In this document: positions 9,909 to 18,818 of the stretch, in pieces | How positions within the stretch are numbered: the stretch's first letter is position 1 | Layout of the letters: the number at the start of each line of letters is the position of its first letter | Source of the DNA: Campylobacterales bacterium | GTDB lineage: Bacteria > Campylobacterota > Campylobacteria > Campylobacterales > Sulfurimonadaceae | Direction: 5' to 3' | Assembly (NCBI GenBank): GCA_026390165.1 | Contig: JAPLGM010000032.1 | Span: 51,715 to 84,075, forward strand | DNA length: 32,361 bases | Notes under the pieces: generated by a model | The model's database searches: none | Told to the model about the DNA's origin: nothing | The model's input: only the letters and a program-made list of their open reading frames with translations | Position numbers and translations under genes: made by a program

Positions 9909-10769
9909 TTATTTATCATGGTGAGAAAGATGATTATAAAATCCAGTCCCCACTATGAGTAAAGTTACACCGACAATAAGATAAAAGGCATTAATGAGTT
10001 TACTATAATCATCAAGTGCAATTTTGAATACGGCCATGAGTGATTCAATCGAAAGAGCAATGATGATGGAGGTAAGAAATTTAGTAAGCGTTTTATTTTG
10101 TAAATCATTGCCATAATTGAATGCTTTAAAGAGTACCTCGTTTTCGATAAGTGTTTTGGCCAAATCATAAATGGCTAATCCAATTGTTATCGATATAATC
10201 GAAGTAAAGATTTCATGCAGGACTTCTTCACCGGAATAGGGGGATATGAGCATTCCAAAAAAGATATAGGCACCGTAAAAGATTAAAAAGACCGATACGA
10301 TTCCAAGCAATGCTCCTCCGAATCCCATAACTAATCGATTGATCTTTTCAAAAGCACTGTTATGCTCAATTAGACGAAGTTCTTCGAGGAGTTTTAACAT
10401 ATCAAAATCGGCGACCATATAACGGTTATTTTCTCGTTTCACTATTGTTAAGGTAGGTAATCCAGTCACATAATGGAGATAAGGATTACTGATATGTATC
10501 GGTTCTTCTGCAAAACTCACCCATTTAAAATAAAAAGATTTATCGGTTCCATTTCGATCTTCATCGATATAGTTTCTCCCGTAGCTGGGTGAATCCTGAA
10601 CAAACATTTCATTGACGGCATAAATCACTTCAGCTGATTGTTCATATTCGAAAAAACGCCGCATATCTTTTGAATCAATTGAATGGGGATGAAATTTTTC
10701 CATTGCAGTGCGAAGATAAAATTGGATACTGTTTCTATGTTCAGTATAGATAGTAATAATTCGTTGCAT
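9909..10769 (-). CDS. Membrane protein with probable PDC/Cache-like sensor segment
   Basis: 286 residues, family not recognised. Residues 1-135 are soluble; the segment 83-125 (FKWVSFAEEPIHISNPYLHY, then VTGLPTLTIVKRENNRYMVADFDMLKL) resembles the ligand-binding half of PDC/Cache sensor domains, where a conserved Tyr and a G-x-P-T core precede a V-A-x-D strand. Four hydrophobic helices follow at about 147-174, 185-205, 230-250 and 258-278. AAGGAGAG seven bases before the ATG is a strong ribosome-binding site. It lies 26 bases downstream of the diguanylate cyclase on the same strand, so the two are probably co-transcribed. A role as a signal sensor or as partner of the cyclase is an inference. 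It lacks any output domain of its own. Confidence 0.65.
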   Translation of the reverse strand: MQRIITIYTEHRNSIQFYLRTAMEKFHPHSIDSKDMRRFFEYEQSAEVIYAVNEMFVQDSPSYGRNYIDEDRNGTDKSFYFKWVSFAEEPIHISNPYLHYVTGLPTLTIVKRENNRYMVADFDMLKLLEELRLIEHNSAFEKINRLVMGFGGALLGIVSVFLIFYGAYIFFGMLISPYSGEEVLHEIFTSIISITIGLAIYDLAKTLIENEVLFKAFNYGNDLQNKTLTKFLTSIIIALSIESLMAVFKIALDDYSKLINAFYLIVGVTLLIVGTGFYNHLSHHDK

Positions 10770-10795
10770 AAAAACTCTCCTTACAAAAAATAAAT

Positions 10796-12739
10796 TTATG
10801 CACTGCTAATAGCAAATAGATGATAATGTTCCTCTGTATTGTGCTTGGCATAATACATAGCCTCATCCGCACATTTTAATAACACGGATCGCTCAGTACC
10901 GTGGTCTGGGTATATAGCAATACCGATACTAAGCGAAGGATGAATGGTATGTTCTTCTACCTGGATAGGTTGATGTGCTTTGTCCATCAGATGACGGGCG
11001 ATTTTAACGGCTTCGCCGCTATTGGAAATAGTTGCAAGGATTACGACAAACTCATCTCCCCCTAACCGTGCAACCAAATCCTCAGCTCTCACCCCTTCTT
11101 TTAAAGCATTGGCAACTGTTTTAAGTAATAAATCGCCAACATCATGTCCCATCGTATCATTGACCTCTTTAAATCGGTTGAGATCGATAAAAAACAAGGC
11201 AAAATTTTGCTGTCTGTACTGTGCACGCAGGAGCGTCTGATCAAATTTTTGTTCGAAATAGAGACGATTCGGAAGTCCTGTCAATGTGTCGAGATGCGCG
11301 TGATCATACAGCTGCTGTTCATACGCCTTTTGGATACTGATGTCGGTTAGTATGGAGACGTAGCGAATTAACTTCTTATTCTCGTCATACACAGCGGAAA
11401 TACTTTGTAGCGAAGGGTAAATCGTACCGTCTTTGCGTTTGTTCCATATTTCCCCATGCCATGCACCGGTCGCATTGATCTCCTCAAACATCTTTTTGTA
11501 AAACAAGGGATCGTGACGCCCCGATTTAAGAAAACTTGGTGATAGCCCCAATATTTCATCAAGCTCATACCCCGTTACGAGAGTAAATGCGTGATTAGCT
11601 TTGATAATTTTTTTCTTAGCGTCAGTGATAAAAATACCTTCCTGCGAATTCTCAAAAACGACTGAGGAGAGGAGCAACTCGGCTTCTCGTTTTTTGAAAT
11701 TACGTATATCTTCGATACTCAACCATAAATAGGGAATATTTGCCATCGTTACCAATTCGCCTGAGAGGTTAATGGGTATTTGTTCACCATCATTGTTGAT
11801 ATAGCAACTTTCACAGCTGGAGAGCGAACCCGTTTGTATGAGGCTCTTTAGCTTCTCTTTGGCTTCTAGAAGGTATTTTTCAGCAATCAGATCAAGATAA
11901 TTTAACGTTAGGATTTGTTCAAGAGTTCGTCCCACGATTTTTAGAAATGCTTGGTTGGCATCAATAATTTGTCCATCCATGGTGCATAATACCAATCCTG
12001 ATGATGACTTGGAAATAAGCAAACGATTAAATTGACGAGAATCTTCAATCTCACGAACCAGAGGATTGACGAAAAACCAAAAAATAATACTGCCGATTAT
12101 GGCTAAAAACAAGGTAAAAAGGAAGGCATAGGTTGCTGCTTTGATATAGGGGGCTCGAATTTCATCCAGATCTATTTTTGCGACCAATCCCCAGCTAAGA
12201 GTAGGGATGGGTTTGTACGCAGCAAGAACAGTAGCGCCGCGATAGTCCAACAAAACATCAACTCCTGTTTTACCACGAAGCGCTCGGCGCATCGGTTCAC
12301 CATAGGTTGATTTCCAAGGGATGTCCATCTGATTTTTTTCATCAAAATAGCGCTGTTTTAGAATATATCCGATGGAGTCATCATTACGTTGCCCCAGTGT
12401 AAATTCTCCGCTTCTTCCAATGGCTCCGTACTCAGGATATTCGATATTTATCTGCTGGATAAACTTCGCCGCTACAGAGCGCATAAGAAGATTGGAAGGA
12501 TGACCATTATGACCCATAAAAGCTTGACGTGCAACAATATCAATCATAACACTTTGTGTCTCTACCAAATCAAGAAGGCGATTTTTTTGCCTCTCAAGTC
12601 CAATATTGTAGAGTAATCCGATTGATACGCTTGCCACAATCAGCATATTAATGGTGAGCAGTGCAATAAGATAGTAAGGGGTATGTTCAATCTTATGACT
12701 TGCAAAAGAATTGATAAGACATGATTTAATCTTTTTCAT
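10796..12739 (-). CDS. Membrane diguanylate cyclase with extracytoplasmic sensor and two PAS domains
   Basis: Makes cyclic di-GMP from two GTP. 647 residues, in order: a cytoplasmic start, TM1 at about 22-46, a periplasmic Cache-like sensor at 47-200, TM2 at 203-228, PAS 1 at about 235-350, PAS 2 at about 360-480 (with VVFENSQEGIFITDA and HGEIWNKRKDGTIYP), and the GGDEF domain at 485-640. The catalytic signature RLGGDEF is intact (GGDEF at 560-564) and an RxxD product-inhibition site (RAED, 551-554) lies five residues before it. LTGLPNR and FFIDLNRFKEVNDTMGHDVGD complete the domain. No EAL domain is present, so synthesis only. The sensor ligand is unknown. The PDC-like membrane protein follows 26 bases later. 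Confidence 0.92.
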   Translation of the reverse strand: MKKIKSCLINSFASHKIEHTPYYLIALLTINMLIVASVSIGLLYNIGLERQKNRLLDLVETQSVMIDIVARQAFMGHNGHPSNLLMRSVAAKFIQQINIEYPEYGAIGRSGEFTLGQRNDDSIGYILKQRYFDEKNQMDIPWKSTYGEPMRRALRGKTGVDVLLDYRGATVLAAYKPIPTLSWGLVAKIDLDEIRAPYIKAATYAFLFTLFLAIIGSIIFWFFVNPLVREIEDSRQFNRLLISKSSSGLVLCTMDGQIIDANQAFLKIVGRTLEQILTLNYLDLIAEKYLLEAKEKLKSLIQTGSLSSCESCYINNDGEQIPINLSGELVTMANIPYLWLSIEDIRNFKKREAELLLSSVVFENSQEGIFITDAKKKIIKANHAFTLVTGYELDEILGLSPSFLKSGRHDPLFYKKMFEEINATGAWHGEIWNKRKDGTIYPSLQSISAVYDENKKLIRYVSILTDISIQKAYEQQLYDHAHLDTLTGLPNRLYFEQKFDQTLLRAQYRQQNFALFFIDLNRFKEVNDTMGHDVGDLLLKTVANALKEGVRAEDLVARLGGDEFVVILATISNSGEAVKIARHLMDKAHQPIQVEEHTIHPSLSIGIAIYPDHGTERSVLLKCADEAMYYAKHNTEEHYHLFAISSA

Positions 12740-12921
12740 CTGAAATCTCGCCCCTTTTTTTGGTAGATGTAGTATCTACTATCCTATAAGAATCATAGCA
12801 AATAATAATCACAAAAAAAGTCTTAAAAATAATTTATAAAGTTAAATAGTGTATTTTAGGCTGAATTATCATCTTCGATTACTGTTAAGAACTTTGTTGT
12901 CTTATCATTAACACGGCATCA

Positions 12922-13098
12922 TCAGGGCTTTTGGTCCTGAGATTTTTCTGACAATAATTTCTCCTTTTTGGCTAATATGCGCTGTAACGTGCGTCGAGGA
13001 ATCCCGGTGGTTTTTTCAAGGTCTCGGAGTGTATTTTTTGATTGTTTTTCGAAAGCGGCTAATACGGCTTCTTCGGAAAGGGTAAACTTACTTAGCAT
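12922..13098 (-). CDS. Small helix-turn-helix DNA-binding protein (Fis/sigma-like HTH)
   Basis: A 58-residue protein starting at ATG 13098 (a TTG ten codons upstream is possible but has no ribosome-binding site; GAAAGAG precedes the ATG). Residues 5-20 form an amphipathic helix (SEEAVLAAFEKQ) and 22-47 a clear helix-turn-helix, with NTLRDLEKTTGIPRRTLQRI typical of Fis C-terminal and recombinase HTH units. The tail is lysine/glutamate-rich and probably disordered. No other domain is present, so it may be a stand-alone regulator or the DNA-binding remnant of a larger protein. It is monocistronic, oriented towards the cyclase gene 180 bases away. Confidence 0.6.
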   Translation of the reverse strand: MLSKFTLSEEAVLAAFEKQSKNTLRDLEKTTGIPRRTLQRILAKKEKLLSEKSQDQKP

Positions 13099-13671
13099 GT
13101 AAAACTCTTTCGCGCCAACTTGCGCCAAATAATATATATTTTATATTTGTTTAATGTCGTAAATATAATTGAGTTAAGCATTAACTCTGATATAACTTAT
13201 CTGAAAGTGTATTTGAAATGTATGTCGATATAATATATATTTAGTAAGTTCAGAAGGGAAGGGAGAAAAGAAATAACTATTATCATTATTTTTAATAATT
13301 ATATTTTTTTATTAAAAGAAAACTTTGAGATAAATAGTAAATAATTATATTTATCTAACAAACTTATGTATGCGTTAATGGTTGATATGTTATTTTAAGA
13401 GCTCAAAATCACCTAACATAGGTAAATGTATATTGCAGTTATTAAAGCATAAACAATGCCCAAGATTACGGGGAAAAGTACCCATATTAAATTTATTTTT
13501 TAGATTTTCAACCATTAATGCGTACAGGTGATGTTTGGGCGTTCTTTACGGGAGAAAGTGAGCTTGAATCGGCTCTTGAGATCTATACTATCGTTACTAT
13601 GTCCGCCGCTGCTAGTGAGATGATCTCAAAAAAACTGCATACAGAGTAGAGGGAAGTTAAAATCTATTGAA
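13099..13671. other. AT-rich intergenic region with an imperfect inverted repeat
   Basis: This stretch is strongly AT-rich and holds no convincing gene. An imperfect inverted repeat, 15 of 18 bases matching, pairs 13369-13386 with 13507-13524 (core TTAATGGTTGA and its complement). The right arm overlaps the start of a 43-codon open frame at 13518. No terminal transposase gene is nearby. It may be the scar of a deleted element or regulatory DNA. Confidence 0.4.
13518..13649 (+). pseudogene. Orphan 43-codon ORF, possible gene remnant
   Basis: An ATG-to-TAG frame of 43 codons with higher GC and more coding-like codon use than the surrounding AT-rich DNA. The predicted product (starting MRTGDVWAFFTGESELESAL) is helical and ends MISKKLHTE. 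It has no ribosome-binding site and its ATG lies inside an inverted-repeat arm. The frame also stays open for a few codons upstream, so it could be the 3' end of a lost gene. I do not recognise a family. Confidence 0.3.
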
Positions 13672-14442
13672 TTATCCGATTCCAAAAGATACTTTTTTCA
13701 AATCGACTTCTTCATCGTTGTTAATATCATATATTCCCTCAAAGCTGTAAGGAAACTGTCCATTATGTTCTCCTATGCGAGCACCGGTCGATGTGGTTTC
13801 GGCGTAGTAGTAGTCTTGATTGTCAATTGTGAGTTTAGTACGTAAAAAGGGCAGGGCGCTAGTGTCTTTAATATGTACAACCACAAAGACATGATGTGGG
13901 ACATAAACAAATCGATAATCTATTCCTCTCTCATTCAACAGTGATGCAAACAAATTGGATTTATCATCGCAATCTCCCCAATTGGTTGCAATAACTTCTT
14001 TGGCATTGCGGCTGGTGTGATCGGTTTTATAAGGGATATGGGTGACGTAATCAAACATCTTTTGAATTTCACATCCATCATTGCTATTACACCCCGTAGT
14101 GAGTTGATCGGCAAGAGGTGCGAGTTCCCCATTTCGTGCCAGATTGGTTTTTATGACCATGCCATTGAGCTCAATCACTCCTCTGTCATATAAGCTCACC
14201 AGTTGAGGGGATAGAATGTACGGGCGTAAATCACGTGTTTCGATGAACGTCATAGACATTCCTGCATACATAAATGCGCCCACGGCACTTCCCAAACCGA
14301 TAAAACTCAAGAAACCGGCTTTGCTTTTGGGAGAGGGGGTTTGATTGGATGGCTTGGATGCAGATTTAAGTATTTCACGATAGACATAAACCGCTATGAG
14401 TACAACAAGGGAGATTTTTATCCAAATATCCACACAAACCAT
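13672..14442 (-). CDS. Membrane-anchored transglutaminase-like protein
   Basis: Probable cysteine-peptidase-fold protein of unknown substrate. 256 residues from ATG 14442; a TTG start at 14493 would add 17 residues, and neither has a clear ribosome-binding site. An N-terminal membrane helix (IWIKISLVVLIAVYVY) and a second hydrophobic segment (FLSFIGLGSAVGAFMYAGM) precede a helical linker. The transglutaminase core shows the catalytic Cys in NWGDCDDKSNL (Cys158), the His in VYVPHHVFVVVHI (His183/184), and an acidic third position (AETTS) where the family usually has Asp. Cys118 and Cys124 (GCNSNDGC) may form a disulfide in an extracytoplasmic domain. It lies downstream of the broken primase-helicase on the same strand, 123 bases away, probably a separate transcript. 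Confidence 0.65.
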   Translation of the reverse strand: MVCVDIWIKISLVVLIAVYVYREILKSASKPSNQTPSPKSKAGFLSFIGLGSAVGAFMYAGMSMTFIETRDLRPYILSPQLVSLYDRGVIELNGMVIKTNLARNGELAPLADQLTTGCNSNDGCEIQKMFDYVTHIPYKTDHTSRNAKEVIATNWGDCDDKSNLFASLLNERGIDYRFVYVPHHVFVVVHIKDTSALPFLRTKLTIDNQDYYYAETTSTGARIGEHNGQFPYSFEGIYDINNDEEVDLKKVSFGIG

Positions 14443-14479
14443 CCTAGAAAAATAGGCTAAAATAATAATATCCACAAAG

Positions 14480-14507
14480 GATAGACGTTTCAATCTAAAA
14501 GTCTATC
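14480..14507. repeat. Inverted repeat upstream of the transglutaminase-like gene
   Basis: GATAGAC at 14480-14486 pairs with GTCTATC at 14501-14507 across a 14-base loop. It spans the possible TTG start at 14493, so it could be an operator or a leader hairpin if the real start is the ATG at 14442. It has no T run. Confidence 0.3.
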
Positions 14508-14564
14508 ACTGTGCGGCGGAGATTAAGATTAAATTGTAAAACATTTATGGACATTATATTCGAC

Positions 14565-15107
14565 TCAGCCGAATAACCCTGTAGAATTTACCGAACTATG
14601 CGGTGCGTTTTCTGTTAAATGGTTCAGGATATACCCCATTTTCTTATACCCTTTAAGCCGTTTAGTGAAACTGCTTTTAAGCAGAGGTACTTCATTATCA
14701 ATAAAATCGATTGCCAGACACTCCTGCCCCTGACGCCCAATACGTCCAAGATATTGAACCATCCGTTCATCATAGGATATTGGCATGGTAAAAATAACCG
14801 TATCCAAATGACCGATATCAATCCCTTCTCCAATGTAACTGCTAGTGGAGAGAATGATCGAGGCTTCGGAGGTTTGAGTGAACTGTTCACGTTTCATCTT
14901 CGTTCCCATCGCTCCATAGAGTAGGAGAGCGTCAATATTCTCAAGCTTGAGATGATGCCATAAACGATTGAGATGTTCGATTCGTTCACTGAGTACTAAC
15001 ACCTTTCGGTGTTTGAGGGTTTTAATCTCATTGATAATCAGTTGATTTCGATCATTGTCTTCACTCAACTCGCCGAGAATCATCGAGAAATGTATGATGC
15101 GCTTCAT
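14565..15107 (-). pseudogene. C-terminal fragment of the broken TOTE-type primase-helicase
   Basis: 180 codons in a different frame from the upstream part, overlapping it by 47 bases. It carries the second RecA-like half of an SF2 helicase: the strand-helix VLVLSERIEHLNRLWHHL, motif V region ILSTSSYIGEGIDIGHLDTVIF and the motif VI stretch MVQYLGRIGRQG. In intact relatives the segment ELSEDNDRNQLI lies well after the DEAH box, beyond motif III (the S/TAT box). Here it follows the DEAH box almost directly, so most of the linker and motif III are gone. The first residues, MKRIIHFSM, are the shifted reading of the DEAH-box region and not a natural start. An active helicase cannot be expected. Confidence 0.75.
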
Positions 15108-16599
15108 CGATAATGATCTGTGAATATTCCTCTATCAGTTGGGGACGGTTTTTGAGAGATTGAAGGGTTGCAATATCTAACGAACCGTTGAGTGACTTTT
15201 TGCCTTTTCCCAATATACCGATAGTTTTACCATCAATAGAAAAGTAGCTCATTAGTCTCTCTTTCCATTGATCGATGAGTGCCGTTTTATTGACTAGAAT
15301 CAGCGTTTTTACGCTTCTTTGTGAGATAATGGCTGAGGCTACCGCTGTTTTTCCAAATCCAGGGGGAGCAATAAGAAGTGCGTAATCGTATTGCATGAGG
15401 GAATTAAAGACATCGATTTGTTGCGGTCGCAGTTCCAATACCAACAGCGGAGTTGCTGTTTTTTCAAGAAGGCGTTTGTCTTGAAGCTCCAGTTTGATTT
15501 TATGTTTCACACCTAATCGGCGCAATGGTTCTAAGAGACCTCTTGGCAGGACAATGTAACGTTCATTGAGATCATAGGTGGAAACAATACGGGGTGTATT
15601 AAATGTAGAGAGACGTTGTTTTTGGCGCATGAAAAACTCAGGGTTATAGAACGATGCCATTCGCTTCAACAGGTTGAGAAACGATTTGCTTAGTCCTTTA
15701 AATTCTACGTAAATGGAATCGTGTAAAACTAATTTTAGCCATTTAGGAGGGGAAAGTTTAACCTTTTCAATTTCCCATGGCATTAATGTTTCTTCGGCTC
15801 CTAAAGATTGTGTATACGTTTGAATCAAAGCACTCAGTCGTGCAGGTGCAATTTTGGAAACACCGTTCAAATAGTGCCATTGATCACTATAGGGTTGAAG
15901 TGTATTGATATCGACGAATACGGTTTTTCCATCATTACGCGAACCGTAGTGCAGTGGCAGAGCAATGAGATTACCCAGTCCATCGTAAGGGACGTAATCT
16001 TGATTGGGGAAAAGGCGATCAAAGCTTTTCATGTCTATACCGTCACTGTGATCCATCGCTTTGGTAATAATAAGGTCACCTAAGATCCGTGCGTCGCGTG
16101 CTCGGACGTTTTGCGAGAATAAAAACCAGATATGTATACCGTTACCCGATTTGGAGATTTCAAACGAAGGGGTTAATCCCATTTCTTTGTATACGGTGCT
16201 AATTGCTCGTGCATCGTTTAAAAAACTCGATTTATCCAAATCGATGGCAAGGAATGAACAAAATGATTGATCTTTTACCGCATAAGTGCCGATACGAACT
16301 TTTCCCTCAAGATGCGATTGGATCACGGCATCGGTTAGTGGAAGATAATCGCTTCCTTGAAAGGTAGCCGTTTTTGGAAAATACCCTTTTTTTAATCCAT
16401 CACCGCTGATCCAGTAGGTAGCATAGACATCTTCTCGACCTACGAAGAGTGATCGGTAGAGGGCGATCTTATCTTCTTTGGTAAGGGCAGAGTGTTTTTC
16501 GAGTTCGCGTTTGATCTGTAAAATATGCGCTTCAATGGAGCGTTTTTGGGTTTCAAGAGAATCGAGTTGTTTTCGTAATCGATCGATATGGTGTTGCAT
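15061..16599 (-). pseudogene. N-terminal part of TOTE-type primase-helicase, frameshifted
   Basis: 512 codons from ATG 16599, which lies two bases past the stop of the ATPase gene. Domain order: a coiled coil at 5-37, an archaeo-eukaryotic primase domain at about 45-265 with the catalytic FLAIDLDKS (Asp120, Asp122) and the SGNGIHIWF histidine (His156), a linker, then the first half of an SF2 helicase with Walker A APPGFGKT (411-418) and IIIDEAHH (495-502). The frame stops ten residues after DEAHH. This arrangement matches the proteins annotated as TOTE conflict system primase-helicases, normally a single chain of about 900 residues. The remaining helicase half is in another frame at 14565-15107. 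The primase half could still fold and be made. The domain assignment is firm; the system's function is not well known. Confidence 0.8.
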
Positions 16600-16601
16600 G
16601 G

Positions 16602-17822
16602 TTAATACAAAAATCCAAAGAGCCAAAGGGGAATTTTATTCTTATACCCTATCTCAATATCATCGGAAGCGACATAGCTTTTAGATAAATCTTTTATTTG
16701 CTTAAATCCTTTGCTTTTTCCCCCTACTTCAAACGTATAGGTGTCATCGACCAAGAAATCTCCTTGCTTTGAGACATAGATTGATTCGTCCAAAAAGCGG
16801 TTTTTTTCTGCGAGAGCATTTTTGATCTGGTTAACGAAAAAGGCCTCACGCATAGAGCCTATATCAACTGAGGAGGTGAGGGCAAATGATAGATTGGTAT
16901 TTTGCATCAAAAGCTTTTCTGGTTTTGAGAGGACGTTATAACCTTTTTCTTTACTTCGAAGTGTATTGATGATTTTTGCTTGTTCGAGATGATTCAGATA
17001 CTCATATACTTTGGGTCTTGAAATCTGGGTCGATTCAGCTAGATTGGTAATATTTGGGATAAATGGGACATTGATAGCTAGGAGATAAAGAAGTTTTTTG
17101 AGCTTTCCAATCTGAGCCATTTCGATACGGTTGATATAGGGTAAATCGGTTTCAAGAATTAGATTGACAACTTGCGTCAGCCGTTGATGAAATCCTTCTT
17201 TATCTTCGAATACAAACGGATAAGCACCATATTCAAGGTACTCTTTGAAATATTTCAACGGTTTGATTTTCTCAGAAATCTTTGTAGCAATCGCAACGTG
17301 GTTTTCCAGTAGGTCTTGTAAGCTTAGTGCCTCATACTCCATGACACCGCTAAGGCTTAAATATTCCCGAAATGATAGATTTTCGAGAGTGTAAATGAGA
17401 CTTCTTCGAGAGAGATCCCCTTTTTGCTTACTGATTTGGAGGATGGAAGAACCTGAAAAGACGATGCGAAGCTCTGAAGCATCATAAATAGATTTGATAT
17501 GCGTTGACCAATCGTTATATTTATGGACTTCGTCGATAAACAATACCTCTCCACCATAACTTTCAAACTCAATAGCAAAGTCATAGAGTGATATCGATTG
17601 AAAATAGGGATTATCGAGTGAAATGTAAAGAGCTTTATCGCTTCCCTCATAATGTTCTTTGATATACTGAAGCATCATTGTTGTTTTCCCTAGACCTCGT
17701 TGACCAAGGATTCCGATAGATTTGGCATCCCAGTTGATTCGGTTATAAAGGTAGCGTTTCTTATCCAACGAGACATTGCGTAGACGTTTGACTTGTTCTT
17801 GGAAAAGAGTTTGTAAACTCAT
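16602..17822 (-). CDS. AAA_14 ATPase with DUF4143 C-terminal domain
   Basis: P-loop ATPase, 406 residues from ATG 17822 (a GTG two codons earlier is too close to the AAAGG ribosome-binding site). Walker A is GQRGLGKTT (40-48), Walker B is VLFIDEVHKY (93-102), and a sensor strand reads IVFSGSSIL. A winged-helix-like middle (NLAESTQISRPKVYEYLNHLEQAKII) and a nuclease-fold-like C-terminal part, with FEVGGKSKG, follow: the usual AAA_14-DUF4143 arrangement. Members are abundant in bacteria and archaea; cellular roles are poorly defined, though some are linked to mobile elements. It lies 40 bases after the recombinase and two bases before the primase-helicase, so all three probably form one transcript. 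Confidence 0.85.
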   Translation of the reverse strand: MSLQTLFQEQVKRLRNVSLDKKRYLYNRINWDAKSIGILGQRGLGKTTMMLQYIKEHYEGSDKALYISLDNPYFQSISLYDFAIEFESYGGEVLFIDEVHKYNDWSTHIKSIYDASELRIVFSGSSILQISKQKGDLSRRSLIYTLENLSFREYLSLSGVMEYEALSLQDLLENHVAIATKISEKIKPLKYFKEYLEYGAYPFVFEDKEGFHQRLTQVVNLILETDLPYINRIEMAQIGKLKKLLYLLAINVPFIPNITNLAESTQISRPKVYEYLNHLEQAKIINTLRSKEKGYNVLSKPEKLLMQNTNLSFALTSSVDIGSMREAFFVNQIKNALAEKNRFLDESIYVSKQGDFLVDDTYTFEVGGKSKGFKQIKDLSKSYVASDDIEIGYKNKIPLWLFGFLY

Positions 17823-17862
17823 ATACACAGCCTTTTTGTAAATATGTAAAGTAAGATTAACA

Positions 17863-18444
17863 TTATTGCTTTAAATTGTCAAGTTTATTTCGATTAAGTG
17901 TATCAATCAACGTCGATCGCTTCACCTCAAACGTACGACACACTGCCGCTTTCGACATACCATTATTTAATGCTTCTAAAATTGCGTCCATTTTTTCTTG
18001 AGGGATAGCTCGCGGCCGTCCACCAATTCGTCCCCGTTTTCGTGCCGCTGCCAACCCTGCACTAACACGCTCCTGTATAAGTGAGCGTTCAAACTGAGCG
18101 AGTGCACCGAAAACATGAAATAATAGTTCACCGGACGGGCTTGAGGTATCCATTCCCTCAGTCAGAGATTTAAATCCGACACCTTTGGATTTAAGCTGTG
18201 AAACAATTTCGATCAAGTGGGGTAGGGAGCGTCCTAATCGATCCAGTTTCCAAACAACGAGTGTGTCACCCTCTTTGACATACTCCAACGCTTGAGCTAG
18301 ACCGACACGATCATCTTTGGAACCCGATGCTTTATCTTCGAAAATATTTCGTTCATCGATACCGGCACTGATCAATGCGTCACGTTGTAAATCGGTACTT
18401 TGTCGATCACCGTCAGTTGATACTCTCATATATCCTATTAGCAT
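17863..18444 (-). CDS. Serine recombinase, resolvase/invertase family
   Basis: Small serine site-specific recombinase, 193 residues from ATG 18444, with TGAGGT about eight bases upstream (a TTG five codons earlier is less likely). The catalytic serine is Ser9 in IGYMRVST; the conserved active-site stretch VVWKLDRLGRS is at 63-73, followed by LTEGMDTSSPSGELLFHVFGALAQFER, split here as SPSGELLF and FGALAQFE. A C-terminal resolvase HTH is at about 145-185 (ALNNGMSKAAVCRTFEV). The length matches Tn3-type resolvases and Gin/Hin invertases. No transposase or invertible segment is visible nearby. A short imperfect repeat just upstream, with ACTAT at 18473-18477 and ATAGT at 18490-18494, is a candidate binding site. 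Confidence 0.9.
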   Translation of the reverse strand: MLIGYMRVSTDGDRQSTDLQRDALISAGIDERNIFEDKASGSKDDRVGLAQALEYVKEGDTLVVWKLDRLGRSLPHLIEIVSQLKSKGVGFKSLTEGMDTSSPSGELLFHVFGALAQFERSLIQERVSAGLAAARKRGRIGGRPRAIPQEKMDAILEALNNGMSKAAVCRTFEVKRSTLIDTLNRNKLDNLKQ

Positions 18445-18636
18445 GTCGGAAAACCTCAAATTTTAGTATTCGACTATTATATCAAAGCGATAGTGTTTTT
18501 TGTATAGATTATTACAAATTTTTAGCGTTTATATGCAGGGTAGAGGGAGTATACGGAAAACACTTGTTTTGCAACCTATTATTCAAATAAATAAATTCAA
18601 AATTTTGATGCCACGGTGTTATATTTTTCATTTTAG

Positions 18637-18665
18637 TTGCATTCTAAATTATTAATCGTTACAAT
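18637..18665 (+). promoter_or_regulatory. Sigma-70 promoter of the leucine leader/leuA
   Basis: TTGCAT at 18637-18642 and TACAAT at 18660-18665 are separated by exactly 17 bases. Transcription should start near 18672, about 20 bases ahead of the leader peptide ATG at 18693. Confidence 0.65.
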
Positions 18666-18692
18666 TTCATTAATACACACAAAGGAGAGACT

Positions 18693-18779
18693 ATGAAAAG
18701 TCATACTATGCCTATTTCACAACCCATTACGCCTAACCGTATCGTGAGCTTCTCTCTCCTCCTGCTAAACCTGCTGTAA
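18693..18779 (+). CDS. leuL: Leucine leader peptide (attenuation)
   Basis: A 28-codon open frame with a strong AAGGAGAG five bases upstream. The last ten codons read SFSLLLLNLL then TAA, giving six leucine codons (CTC, CTC, CTG, CTA, CTG, CTG) within seven positions, right before a downstream hairpin and leuA. This is the layout of leucine attenuators in other proteobacteria, where ribosome stalling at Leu codons when charged tRNA-Leu is low lets the transcript pass the terminator. It is not similar in sequence to the enterobacterial leader. Function is inferred from layout. Confidence 0.75.
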   Translation: MKSHTMPISQPITPNRIVSFSLLLLNLL

Positions 18780-18818
18780 TTTTCCTTTTTTCAATTTCTT
18801 TTTTTTAATTTTTAGTTT

